Of a stretch of 64,000 nucleotides of DNA, positions 56,249 through 64,000 are shown one piece after another; the stretch's first letter is position 1; each line of letters opens with the position of its first letter. The stretch comes from Bdellovibrionia bacterium. Lineage in GTDB: Bacteria; Bdellovibrionota; Bdellovibrionia; Bdellovibrionales; JAGQZY01. Made by a program: the position numbers and the translations under genes. The stretch lies in the NCBI GenBank assembly GCA_030424715.1, contig JAUHWH010000005.1, positions 62,001 to 126,000 of the forward strand. Direction: 5' to 3'. The notes beneath the pieces were generated by a model, which saw only the letters and a program-made list of their open reading frames with translations, did not search any database and was not told where the DNA came from.

Positions 56249-57519
56249 AACAGCAAGCTCTCTACGCCGGCGTTGCCGCGGTCTCAGTCATTGTTGCTGT
56301 CCTTGGGTTTCGAGCCAACCCCCAACTATTGTCGTACCGCCAAAGCTATTACAAAATTGTCGAGGCGCCACCGGTCGCCTCGGCAACAGTTTACAAAGAG
56401 CTTCAATCCTCTTGTCAGGCGACAGCGCAATATCGTTACGATGAGCGACGCACAGGGGTCGCACCTGGCACCGCCAGACCAAACAGCACCGTCAGTATCA
56501 TCAAACAGATTTTCCCATTGAATGTGGATATTCACAGTGCCTCGAAGTCATCACCCACCGTCGACGACACCGGAGTCTATATCGGCAGCGACACCGGTTG
56601 GTTTTTCAAGATGGATCACGATGGAAACATCCTGTGGCGATTTTACCTTCCCGGTTCTGGCAACGGCATTCATGGCTCCGCCGCCCTCGACGACAAAAAG
56701 GTCTACATTGGTGCTTACAACGGTTTTATGTACGCCCTTGATAAAAACAATGGCGACTTGGTTTGGGCCAATCCTGTGGCACAATTTATTGGCGCTTCCC
56801 CCCTGTTGGCTGATGGCGCTCTTTTTATTTCTGGAGAAACACGCCACCCCGACGGCCTGGTGGCAAAGTTGGACTGCAATACCGGAGCCACCCTCTGGGT
56901 TTCAAAATGGCTGGGGGGACACTCTCACTCGTCACCCACGTTCGATGTAAAAAATGATCTTATCTTAGTCGGTGCCAACAGTGGGCGCTTTTTCGCATTT
57001 GATGCAAAAACGGGGGAAACTCGTTGGCAGCAACAACTGAAGGGACAGATTAAGGGAACACCCATGATCTGGGACGGCACCGCCTACTTCGGATCTTGGG
57101 ACCGAAACTACCACGCCTATGATTTAAAAACGGGCCGATCACGATGGAAAACCTTTATGGGTGGCCGCATTCAAACCAGCCTTACCCTGGTTCCTAACAG
57201 TGGAATCGGCGTTACAAACACAAAGGTGGGAGATATTGTCGGAATCAAACTCGCCGATGGTGAAATCCTTTGGCGATTGCGCCACGGTGACCGCAATCAC
57301 CAATTTAGCATTCTGGTTACTGAAGATCCCAGCCGGCCCAATGAGTACCTGGCCTGGAGCCGCTGCAAAAAGTTTCAACTCTGCACGCTGGACGCAAAAA
57401 CCGGTAAGCTTCTCAACAACATTGATTTGCCGGGATCATTCACTAGCGTGCCCTTCGCGTGGCAAGACAAAATATATATTAGCTTAGACAAAAACCAAGG
57501 GCTGGTCGTATTACAATAG
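56245..57519 (+). CDS. Membrane-anchored PQQ-like beta-propeller protein
   Basis: A 424-residue protein with one N-terminal membrane anchor (about 7-22) and a PQQ/Kelch-type propeller in the rest. At least six blade repeats are visible, with recurring Y-I-G-S-D-T-G, Y-A-L-D-K-N-N-G-D-L-V-W, F-A-F-D-A-K-T-G-E-T-R-W, Y-D-L-K-T-G-R-S-R-W and L-D-A-K-T-G-K-L elements. W-x-x blade closures are as in the BamB and PQQ-dehydrogenase folds. Cofactor-binding residues of PQQ enzymes were not found, so a binding role is likelier than catalysis. The ATG overlaps the HTTM-like stop (ATGA). The propeller probably faces the periplasm. Confidence 0.85.
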   Translation: MKQQALYAGVAAVSVIVAVLGFRANPQLLSYRQSYYKIVEAPPVASATVYKELQSSCQATAQYRYDERRTGVAPGTARPNSTVSIIKQIFPLNVDIHSASKSSPTVDDTGVYIGSDTGWFFKMDHDGNILWRFYLPGSGNGIHGSAALDDKKVYIGAYNGFMYALDKNNGDLVWANPVAQFIGASPLLADGALFISGETRHPDGLVAKLDCNTGATLWVSKWLGGHSHSSPTFDVKNDLILVGANSGRFFAFDAKTGETRWQQQLKGQIKGTPMIWDGTAYFGSWDRNYHAYDLKTGRSRWKTFMGGRIQTSLTLVPNSGIGVTNTKVGDIVGIKLADGEILWRLRHGDRNHQFSILVTEDPSRPNEYLAWSRCKKFQLCTLDAKTGKLLNNIDLPGSFTSVPFAWQDKIYISLDKNQGLVVLQ

Positions 57520-57530
57520 TCGGTTGGCTG

Positions 57531-58073
57531 TTATAGTCCGACTTCAGGATCTCGTTTTTTAGGAGCTTCTTTTAAGCGAACGGCCACTCCCCAATCAGAA
57601 ACCTGACTTTTTATGGAGTCGGGATTGTGAGTCACCACACGTTGCTGCAGCTTTGCGAAAATGGGTTCACGAATTTCTAACTTATTATTTTGTAGAACAC
57701 ATTGTCGAGCGATCCGCTTCGCGATGTTGACCACCACTGGCGCTTTTAAGTTAGCCGTCATCCGCGCCGGGTCTTCTGGGATTGTGATAATACAAAAAGA
57801 GCGTAGCGAAGTTTCATCGGTGGCCTCTAAGCTTTGCAGGTCAGATTTCGTCATCTGAAGGGCGTAGTTTTCTTCAAAAAGCTCTGGCTCTAACACCGGA
57901 AAGGCAATGCTGGGTTCGTCACAGCTCTGCAACCAAGCAAAAATCTCGTCATTTGGATCATCAAGAAGTACGAACTGGCCCAAGTCGTTAAAGCCCAAAA
58001 GCCCCTCCGAAAAGGTCAAAATATCATCATTCGAAATTTCAATAGGTCCGAATCTCGTCGTATTGACTACCAT
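57531..58073 (-). CDS. fliW: Flagellar assembly factor FliW
   Basis: A 180-residue FliW. It opens with the family pattern T-R-F-G-P-I-E-I, L-T-F-S-E-G-L-L-G-F near 20-29, and W-L-Q-S-C-D-E-P-S-I-A-F-P-V at about 47-60; the C-terminal 25 residues are an added basic extension. FliW binds flagellin and antagonises CsrA, releasing flagellin translation. Here it follows csrA on the same strand (118 bases apart), as expected for this pair. A dyad AGTCGG/CCGACT (57518-57543) lies between its stop and the convergent propeller gene. Confidence 0.94.
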   Translation of the reverse strand: MVVNTTRFGPIEISNDDILTFSEGLLGFNDLGQFVLLDDPNDEIFAWLQSCDEPSIAFPVLEPELFEENYALQMTKSDLQSLEATDETSLRSFCIITIPEDPARMTANLKAPVVVNIAKRIARQCVLQNNKLEIREPIFAKLQQRVVTHNPDSIKSQVSDWGVAVRLKEAPKKRDPEVGL

Positions 58074-58191
58074 AGGCCCCCCCTACAAAGTTTAGACGAC
58101 TCATCCCCCACTGTGGGTTAATAACATCGATAGTATTCTGGACCTTTTGCTTAGTGCAAGGTCAAAATTCCAAGGATTTTAATGCTTTGAG

Positions 58192-58422
58192 TTATTTCTT
58201 TTTTAAGAGGCTCGCTAGCTCTTGAACCTTTTCGGCTGATGTCTCGGTGGACGCTTTATTTTGATCCTGAATAGAAACGTAGACCTCTTCGCGATGAATC
58301 TTGGTGTCTCGAGGGGCCTCGATCCCAAGCCGCACTTGCTTTCCTTTGATCTGAACCACACGAATCTTTATGTGGTCGTCTATAGCTATGCTCTCGCCAA
58401 GTTTTCTAGTTAGGACTAGCAC
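58192..58422 (-). CDS. csrA: Carbon-storage/flagellin translation regulator CsrA
   Basis: A 76-residue RNA-binding protein. It starts M-L-V-L-T-R-K-L-G-E-S-I and has the RNA-contact R in V-R-L-G-I-E-A-P, and H-R-E-E-V-Y. Compared with the 61-residue E. coli protein it has an added K/S/T tail of about 15 residues. Together with FliW it should control flagellin mRNA, which is not in this window. It lies 70 bases after flgL. Confidence 0.96.
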   Translation of the reverse strand: MLVLTRKLGESIAIDDHIKIRVVQIKGKQVRLGIEAPRDTKIHREEVYVSIQDQNKASTETSAEKVQELASLLKKK

Positions 58423-58492
58423 AATTGTTCTCCTTCAACATCCTCGTCAAAGTATTCTCGTATCAATAGAGGAAGGGAGATTGCTAAACTCG

Positions 58493-59539
58493 CTAGCGTA
58501 GAAAGTCAAGAAGACTGTTCTGGATCATTTTACCAGAGGTGGCCAATGAGGCCTCCAGTTGGTTTTGTGTGCGGTTCAAATTGTTAACCAACTCATACAT
58601 ATCCACGTCTTCAATCTGGGATTCCATAATTTTTGAATCCACTTGTAATTTTTGTATGGTGTCTAAGCCCGTGTTTAACACCGAAATCCGGGACCCCAGA
58701 TCTGCCCTTGCCAGGTTCACCTGACTGAGAGCATCGTCCAAAAAATCTAATGAGTTTTGAATCACATGTTTGTCATTAGTGTTGAGACCAATTTCCAATG
58801 CCCGAATTGTGGAGAAGATATTTACCGACTTCGGCCCCCAATAGCCCTGGCTATTGATGGTCGGATCATCCACTAATGAGCCCGAAAGGGTACTCGCCGG
58901 CCCCCGCATTTCTGGCGGCGGTGTCACCGGGGAGTCGTCCTCGCGCAGTGACGGATCAATTTCACGGGTCGATGTGACCGGATCATTCACACGCTTGCCG
59001 AGAAAAACTTTGCTCCCGGGGATGTTCATGGTCATCTTGGCATCTTTATCAATAGGAACTTCTATTTCAGCATCGTCGCCATAGTAGTTCCCCTTCATAT
59101 CGAAGGGCGCTTGGGTGGTTTTGTAGCCACCAAAAAGATAGCGGTCACCAAACTTACGGTTGCCCACGTTCACCATCTGCTCGAAGATCTGACGCATCTC
59201 CATACCCACCATACGACGGGTTTCAGGCCCGGAGGCGCCATCACTGGCCTGCTGCACGGCCAACTCCTTGGCTCGAATCAACAGATCACCCATTTCACCC
59301 AGGGATTGCTCCGAGAACTCAACGAAGCCTTTGGTAGATATAATGTTTTTTTCAAACTGATCGAAGCCTTGCAGCTCGGTGCGAGACTCTAAAATGCGTG
59401 CGGCACCCAAAGGATCATCAGACGGCTTGGTAATGCGCTTCTGTAACGCCGCTTGGTTTTGAAAGCGAGACAGCTCCGAACGGTTTTTGTTTAAGTTTGA
59501 AACCACTTGAGTGTGGTTCATCTTGTCAGCAACACGCAT
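58493..59539 (-). CDS. flgL: Flagellar hook-filament junction protein 2
   Basis: A 348-residue flagellin-like axial protein. It begins with the D0 helix (M-R-V-A-D-K-M-N-H-T-Q, N-L-N-K-N-R-S-E-L-S-R), has L-A-V-Q-Q-A-S-D-G-A-S near 89-99, a variable middle, and the C-terminal D0 helix (E-D-V-D-M-Y-E-L-V-N-N-L-N-R-T-Q-N-Q-L-E-A-S-L). Follows flgK by eight bases. Confidence 0.93.
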   Translation of the reverse strand: MRVADKMNHTQVVSNLNKNRSELSRFQNQAALQKRITKPSDDPLGAARILESRTELQGFDQFEKNIISTKGFVEFSEQSLGEMGDLLIRAKELAVQQASDGASGPETRRMVGMEMRQIFEQMVNVGNRKFGDRYLFGGYKTTQAPFDMKGNYYGDDAEIEVPIDKDAKMTMNIPGSKVFLGKRVNDPVTSTREIDPSLREDDSPVTPPPEMRGPASTLSGSLVDDPTINSQGYWGPKSVNIFSTIRALEIGLNTNDKHVIQNSLDFLDDALSQVNLARADLGSRISVLNTGLDTIQKLQVDSKIMESQIEDVDMYELVNNLNRTQNQLEASLATSGKMIQNSLLDFLR

Positions 59540-59546
59540 AACCTAT

Positions 59547-60974
59547 TTAGTACCTCTTTATATTGATGACTGTTTCTAAAACTTCATCGGCCGTTCGAAT
59601 AAGGCGAGCGGCCGCATCAAAATGTTTTTGCATTTCGATCATCTTAGCCGCCTCTTCGTCGAGACTCACTCCACTGATGCTCTCTCGCACATTATTCAAT
59701 TGATTCACAATATTACTTTGCACTTCGGCTTGGCGGTTGGCCGCCTGGGTCTTGATACCCAGCGCGCCGACCATACCATTGTAAAATTCATCTAAGGTTA
59801 GGGTGCCGCCAAAAACGGGTTTGCCGTATTGTAGCTCGGCAATCTCAATGGCAACCCTGTTGTCTCCTGGCCGGTTGGGATCCCTTCCTACCGCGATACG
59901 AGCAGAATCCACTTTGATGTCAGAATTCAAACTGAGGTATTCGGCCGCCCCGTTGGCACTAGCCATAGGGTCAAAAAAGCTCACCCCCGTCTGATTGTAG
60001 GCGTTGAAACCTTTGGCGTGCATTCCGTTGACTTCCTTAGCTATGGTGAACGCTAAGTTGTCCATATCGTGTTTCATACCACTCAGCTCGTTTCGGCGAA
60101 CGCTGAGGAGGCCTCCGAGCTTTCCGCCCTCAATCCGATCCGTTAAGACCAGAGGTTCGGCATAGTCGTGATGGTAATAGACAATGTCGTAGTCACCTTC
60201 GTTTTTGCCCTCGCGAGCCGGCGTCGGCACGGCATCAACATGATTGGCTACACCGCCCACAACAAGTAAAGCGTCTTTTGCCGTTGAAACCGTGACACTT
60301 GAGTCCTCACCTTCGGCCCATTTGATATCAACGATTTCTCCCACTTTTTTAAGCAAGTGCTCTCGACGATCTCTTTCGTCGTTAGCCCAGCCACCGGTGA
60401 GCTCGATTTCTTGAATTTGATTATTTAGTTTTGCAATTTCTTCGGTCATCGAGTTGAGGTCGTGAACGCTGATTTGAAGTTGCGAATTAATATCTCCTGA
60501 AACCTCTGAGAGCTGCGAATTAATATTATGAAAGTCATTGACCAAGGTCTCCGCAGCCGCCCGAACTGCCGTTCGTCTCGGCATGCTCTCTGGGTTGGTT
60601 GATAGCTCACGAAAAGAGTTGAAAAACGATGTTAGTGACGAGTTAAAACCCTCGACTGTTTGCTCATTGTAAATTTGCTCAAGGCGGCTTAACCCCTGTT
60701 GGCGACCCTGGGCCGTGGCCAACTCTGAAGACTCATTACCGATTTGCTTTTCAAGATAAGGATTGTTCACGCGGCGGACCACAGCAGCTGTTGCCCCCAT
60801 ACCGATACGACGACGCCCACTACCCTGAGCACCATTGGCATAGGTCTCCGTTCTCTGACGAGAGTAGCCCTCTGTTTCTTTATTGGCGATGTTGTGCCCG
60901 ACAGTATGCAAGCCTGTTTGGCTGTTCATCATTGACCGTCGACCGACGGTCATTAAACTGGATACTCGGCCCAT
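59547..60974 (-). CDS. flgK: Flagellar hook-filament junction protein 1
   Basis: A 475-residue axial protein. N-terminal motif: S-Q-T-G-L-H-T-V-G-H-N-I-A-N (about 18-31), then T-E-G-Y-S-R-Q-R; C-terminal: S-G-V-S-L-D-E-E-A-A, M-I-E-M-Q-K-H-F-D-A-A-A-R and V-L-E-T-V-I-N-I-K-R-Y. It forms the ring between the hook and FlgL. Shorter than the 547-residue enterobacterial form. Confidence 0.95.
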   Translation of the reverse strand: MGRVSSLMTVGRRSMMNSQTGLHTVGHNIANKETEGYSRQRTETYANGAQGSGRRRIGMGATAAVVRRVNNPYLEKQIGNESSELATAQGRQQGLSRLEQIYNEQTVEGFNSSLTSFFNSFRELSTNPESMPRRTAVRAAAETLVNDFHNINSQLSEVSGDINSQLQISVHDLNSMTEEIAKLNNQIQEIELTGGWANDERDRREHLLKKVGEIVDIKWAEGEDSSVTVSTAKDALLVVGGVANHVDAVPTPAREGKNEGDYDIVYYHHDYAEPLVLTDRIEGGKLGGLLSVRRNELSGMKHDMDNLAFTIAKEVNGMHAKGFNAYNQTGVSFFDPMASANGAAEYLSLNSDIKVDSARIAVGRDPNRPGDNRVAIEIAELQYGKPVFGGTLTLDEFYNGMVGALGIKTQAANRQAEVQSNIVNQLNNVRESISGVSLDEEAAKMIEMQKHFDAAARLIRTADEVLETVINIKRY

Positions 60975-61087
60975 CCTAAACCTTTCATTGCAAGAACCTC
61001 ATGTTCTCTCTCTGACTCTTTAACCCCATGGCTCAAAAGTCTTTTTTCTATCTGCCCATCGGACTCCAGGAACAACTTCGATTCCTG

Positions 61088-61591
61088 TTAAGCCTCTTTG
61101 ACAACAAGACGCCCCTGGGCATCTTGATTTTTCCCCTCCATGTTGCCACTGCTTTTATATGTCGGATTTTCGTTCAAAGTGGCTGTTATCGAGTCCATAG
61201 CTCCTGTAATATGAGCCAAGGCGGCATGTACTAGAATTTCATTTTTTTTGTTGAGCTCCGATATTCTATTCACAAGCATATTTAATACCGAGTGTAATTG
61301 CTCAAGTTTAGTTTTTTCTTCGCCTTTGAAGTGACACGACAATTCGAGAAGCGTCGGCTGGCTGTTCTCAAGCTTTAATTGACCGGCCAATTTCGTCGCT
61401 GAAGTTTGCCACTTGGCATCGAGTTCACGCACTTTTGCAACCATCTTCTCTTTCGATTCGTTCACCTGTAAAATTTCACCCATTTCGACCTTCACCAGAA
61501 CTTCGTTCTCTTTACGAACAATATCAAGCAAATGACGGTACACAGTCACAAGTTGATCTAAAGATTTTACTAGTTCTTTATAGGCTTTCAT
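61088..61591 (-). CDS. flgN: FlgN-family flagellar export chaperone
   Basis: A 167-residue helical protein, coiled coil through about 5-135, with a disordered N/Q-rich end. It fits FlgN, the chaperone of FlgK and FlgL, by the helical pattern (L-V-K-S-L-D-Q-L, N-E-V-L-V-K) and by its position between flgM and flgK. Sequence signatures are weak in this family. A 113-base gap separates it from flgK. Confidence 0.82.
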   Translation of the reverse strand: MKAYKELVKSLDQLVTVYRHLLDIVRKENEVLVKVEMGEILQVNESKEKMVAKVRELDAKWQTSATKLAGQLKLENSQPTLLELSCHFKGEEKTKLEQLHSVLNMLVNRISELNKKNEILVHAALAHITGAMDSITATLNENPTYKSSGNMEGKNQDAQGRLVVKEA

Positions 61592-61602
61592 ATCAGGTCA
61601 CC

Positions 61603-61914
61603 TTAAGTTGGCATCTTCATGTGATCATCAATAAGGGAATCAGCCACTTTTGATGAGTCGACCTGATACTTGCCGTTATCAATGAGATTTTGAAAGAAGG
61701 CCACTTTCTTTTCGTCGACCGTGTCTTGCTTCGCAATGTCCGTGGCCTTTTTTATCTGCTGGGCTTGCTGCGAAAGACTCACTTGTGCCGACAAACCGGG
61801 ATTGACACCGCCAGCCTCTTTTTGCTGCTTGAGCTTGCCGCCTTTTACATTTTTAGCATCGGCTTGCGCTTGTGCTTGCTGAAGCGTGTTTGATGCTCCT
61901 CTAGAAACTTTCAT
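61603..61914 (-). CDS. flgM: Anti-sigma-28 factor FlgM
   Basis: A 103-residue protein. N-terminal half is low-complexity (Q/A/K) and disordered; the C-terminal part has the FlgM pattern: V-D-E-K-K-V-A-F-F-Q-N-L-I-D-N-G-K-Y-Q near 70-88, then A-D-S-L-I-D-D. It binds sigma-28 until the hook is complete and is then exported. The ATG at 61914 follows AAGGAGGG; the upstream frame to 61959 is not needed. A sigma-28 promoter at 53747 is a likely target of this control. Confidence 0.9.
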   Translation of the reverse strand: MKVSRGASNTLQQAQAQADAKNVKGGKLKQQKEAGGVNPGLSAQVSLSQQAQQIKKATDIAKQDTVDEKKVAFFQNLIDNGKYQVDSSKVADSLIDDHMKMPT

Positions 61915-61962
61915 GCAACCCTCCTTGGTCAATAATATTTTAACACAGCCTTTGAACAATAT

Positions 61963-62655
61963 TTAATTAAAACTGGTCTTTTTCAATTCAGACGGGTCTT
62001 TTCGCGAGTTGGCATGCTCGATTTGCCATGTCATGTTCTGTGAACCTGGACCTAACTCGGCAAAATTTTCCCCTTCGCCTAAAGTTTTATTCAAAAGTCC
62101 TGGATTCAAGGTCCCCTGAAAAACAAAAGTCGACTTCAACCCGAAGGGATGTGAGATCATGGCCACTTTCTCGCCACTCTCTAGTTCAAACTGCTTCTCA
62201 AAGGTGCCTTGCCATGGGAGTTGCAAATAGCTTTTGGATTGCCCCTGTGGCGCCATTTGAATATTGAAGGTGTGCTTCTTATGCGCCTTGTTGGTTATCG
62301 ACCGACTGATTCCTTGATAGCGGTCACTCAAATTCATAGGACGCAACTGTTTTGGTTTTTGATTTCCCAGTTGTGGATAAAACTTGTCGACGAGCTCTTG
62401 ATAGATCATGTCGCCAAAGCCGGTGCCTCCGCGCTCCACCCAACTGTCGACGTATTTGTCATCCAACTGTTCGCGGTAGATGCTTTCAGCCATCCCTGGC
62501 TTGGTCAGGCCGCTATGGCTGACCGACTGTCGCATGGCCTTAACCATCTGCCTTAAAAATTGCTTCTCGTACATGTCAGACGCTTCACGCAGCTTACCAT
62601 CTAACTTGCGTAGCTGGGGATGCATCTGTTTTTGTGGTGTCTTTGATACTTTCAT
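61963..62655 (-). CDS. flgJ: FlgJ-type rod-binding protein, without muramidase domain
   Basis: A 230-residue protein with the FlgJ rod-binding domain at about 20-95 (Y-E-K-Q-F-L-R-Q-M-V-K-A-M-R, then D-K-Y-V-D-S-W-V-E-R-G-G, G-F-G-D-M-I-Y-Q-E-L). The C-terminal 130 residues are not a peptidoglycan hydrolase and are unrecognised, so another enzyme must open the wall. Ordering after flgI is standard. The 217 bases upstream (62656-62872) hold no gene and no convincing promoter. Confidence 0.88.
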   Translation of the reverse strand: MKVSKTPQKQMHPQLRKLDGKLREASDMYEKQFLRQMVKAMRQSVSHSGLTKPGMAESIYREQLDDKYVDSWVERGGTGFGDMIYQELVDKFYPQLGNQKPKQLRPMNLSDRYQGISRSITNKAHKKHTFNIQMAPQGQSKSYLQLPWQGTFEKQFELESGEKVAMISHPFGLKSTFVFQGTLNPGLLNKTLGEGENFAELGPGSQNMTWQIEHANSRKDPSELKKTSFN

Positions 62656-62872
62656 AACACGCGATAAGAAAAAAAGGGGAGGAAGCGAGACCTCGACAAA
62701 TCCATTTGTCTTAAGAGTTTAGGTCCTGCAACAAATGCCGCTATTAGACCTCATATCCTGCTCACTCTTGAACCGTCCTGGCTACGGTCTCTTACCTTCA
62801 CCCCCCGAGAGACAACATCCTGTCATCCCAAACTATAGTTTAACTCAGTTCGTTTTATCTTTCTAACAACAA

Positions 62873-63907
62873 TCACAATATTTCTAGGTCACCTTGTAAG
62901 GCACCAGAAGCTTTAATGTTTTGTAAAATCACAATCAGGTCTTTAGGTTTAACGCCCATTCGATTCAAACTTTGAACCAGTTCTCCAACGTTAACTCGCC
63001 CTTGATCGCCCTCAAGAACGTGCACCACCTCTTGTTTGCCACTGGACTTAGACGCAGGACCACGACCACGCGCCGGAGGAGCTCCCCCAACATTTACAGT
63101 GATATCCCCGTGACTAATAGCCACCTTGTCGATTTTTACATTCTCCCCGATCACTACCGTCCCTGTCTTTTCATTGACAATAACTTTGGCTTTCTGATCG
63201 GGATAAATTTTCAGAGACTCGATGATGGAAAGCAACTCAACCCCTTTTCCCTCGTAGGCAAAGGGAACAATAAAGTCGATAGTCCCAGGATCCACAGCTG
63301 TGGCGTACTTCCCACCCAAGTCCATATTGATGGTTTTCGCCATGCGAGCGGCCGTGGTGAGATCAGGATTGTTTAAAGTGAAACGGTACATCTTGCGATG
63401 AGAGAACTCTGCATCCATGTCGCGTTCGACCATGGCACCATTGGGAATCTTAGCAACCGTGAGATGCCCCGCACTGGCGAGCATGCCCCCTTGGGCCACA
63501 GCATAGACATTCTTGTCAGCGGCTCGTAGAGGCGTCTGTATGAGCGTTCCGCCTTTTAGACTGGAGGCATCACCAACAGAGTTGACCGTAACATCAAGCT
63601 TATTACCGGCGCGAGAAAACGGCGGCAAGGTTGCTGTCACAATCACAGCCGCAACATTCTGACTGGAGACTTCGTTACCGTCGAGTTTCATACCCATTTT
63701 ATCGAGCATTCTTTTCATACTTTTTGAGGTGAATTCGAGAGCCGAGTCACCCGTTCCGTTAAGCCCCACCACTAATCCGTAGCCACGCAATTGATTGGTG
63801 CGCACCCCTCTTAAGTTGGCCACATCTTTGATTCGGACGCCGGAAGCATGTAAGCCTTCGCTAACGAACAAGGTAAAGAGCATTAAAAAAATTATGGAAT
63901 ACTTCAT
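62873..63907 (-). CDS. flgI: Flagellar P-ring protein
   Basis: A 344-residue exported protein forming the periplasmic P ring. Signal peptide at about 1-21 (S-E-G-L-H-A-S-G). Signature parts: I-K-D-V-A-N-L-R-G-V-R-x-N-Q-L-x-G-Y-G-L-V-V-G-L-N-G-T-G at about 25-52, M-L-A-S-A-G, and the C-terminal P-K-D-L-I-V-I-L-Q-N-I-K-A-S-G-A-L. A G/P/R/S-rich stretch at about 277-292 is the only odd insertion. The upstream gene ends four bases before its ATG. Confidence 0.96.
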   Translation of the reverse strand: MKYSIIFLMLFTLFVSEGLHASGVRIKDVANLRGVRTNQLRGYGLVVGLNGTGDSALEFTSKSMKRMLDKMGMKLDGNEVSSQNVAAVIVTATLPPFSRAGNKLDVTVNSVGDASSLKGGTLIQTPLRAADKNVYAVAQGGMLASAGHLTVAKIPNGAMVERDMDAEFSHRKMYRFTLNNPDLTTAARMAKTINMDLGGKYATAVDPGTIDFIVPFAYEGKGVELLSIIESLKIYPDQKAKVIVNEKTGTVVIGENVKIDKVAISHGDITVNVGGAPPARGRGPASKSSGKQEVVHVLEGDQGRVNVGELVQSLNRMGVKPKDLIVILQNIKASGALQGDLEIL

Positions 63908-63911
63908 AGAG

Positions 63912-64000
63912 CTACCTTTTCTTTCGATTCGTCACAATATCAAATTTGGGGTCCAAAAGGGTTTCAGCACTGATCCCTTGGTCATCAAAGTCCTCTTGTC
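63912..64000 (-). CDS. C-terminal end of a gene upstream of flgI, possibly flgH
   Basis: Only the last 29 codons are in the window; the frame runs to a TAG at 63912-63914, four bases before flgI. The end includes L-L-D-P-K-F-D-I-V. In most genomes flgH (L ring) precedes flgI, but this short polar tail is not diagnostic. Confidence 0.5.
   Translation of the reverse strand, partial: QEDFDDQGISAETLLDPKFDIVTNRKKR

Noticed and set aside
57517-57543. Terminator between the propeller gene and fliW
   Set aside because: The AGTCGG/CCGACT dyad has no T run on either side and a long loop, so termination is not supported.
62735-62755. Sigma-54-like GGC/TTGC on the minus strand upstream of flgJ
   Set aside because: GG and GC are 8 bases apart instead of 10, which sigma-54 does not tolerate.

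Overview
The window looks like chromosomal DNA of a flagellated Gram-negative bacterium, most probably from the Bdellovibrionota or a neighbouring lineage. This is inferred from gene content: two tandem DUF507 genes, a DUF721/DciA-like protein, TrmFO, an ECF sigma factor paired with an NrsF-type anti-sigma factor, FliW with CsrA, and many small secreted proteins or lipoproteins without clear relatives. No rRNA, tRNA or CRISPR array was found.

Layout. 1-4.1 kb: the end of a surface-sugar cluster (two related NAD-dependent epimerase/dehydratases, an HpcH/HpaI aldolase and an acetolactate-synthase-like TPP enzyme). 4.1-7.4 kb: a lysine 2,3-aminomutase and a beta-barrel outer-membrane protein. 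7.4-16.8 kb: DUF507 pair, a class A penicillin-binding protein, ileS-lspA-lgt-like operon, and the sigma/anti-sigma pair, whose sigma gene has no AUG, GUG or UUG start. 17-20.4 kb: a lipoprotein, HU, and an alanine/sodium symporter.

20.5-35.2 kb is one long minus-strand flagellar operon read as TPR protein, sigma-54 activator, flgB, flgC, fliE, fliF, fliG, fliH, fliI, fliJ, motE-like, fliK, flgD, flgE. It begins at a good sigma-54 promoter (35231-35247) and ends at a rho-independent terminator (20465-20492). It carries rod, MS ring, switch, export ATPase and hook genes, plus a sigma-54 activator that may amplify its own operon. 35.4-44.5 kb: dciA-like and trmFO (divergent), glmS-glmU, a histidine kinase with an NtrC-type regulator, and a HAD phosphatase.

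45.4-47.9 kb is an accessory segment: an HNH endonuclease gene, an AT-rich orphan gene, two tandem arrays (46-bp and 19-bp units) and three copies of a roughly 50-bp dispersed element, one of them inverted at the far end. 47.9-53.5 kb: purD, an outer-membrane protein, and a minus-strand operon with a secreted protein, prmA, rsmE, an RDD protein and an hldE-C-like adenylyltransferase.

53.7-57.5 kb is the most unusual part. A perfect match to the flagellar sigma-28 promoter consensus lies directly in front of a lipoprotein gene. It is followed on the same strand by an overlapping trio: an exported pentapeptide-repeat protein, an HTTM/vitamin-K-carboxylase-like membrane protein that keeps the catalytic-lysine motif, and a membrane-anchored PQQ-type beta-propeller. 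This may be an undescribed envelope-modification locus linked to the flagellar regulon. 57.5-64 kb returns to flagellar genes on the minus strand: flgI, flgJ, flgM, flgN, flgK, flgL, csrA, fliW, with the end of another gene at the right edge.
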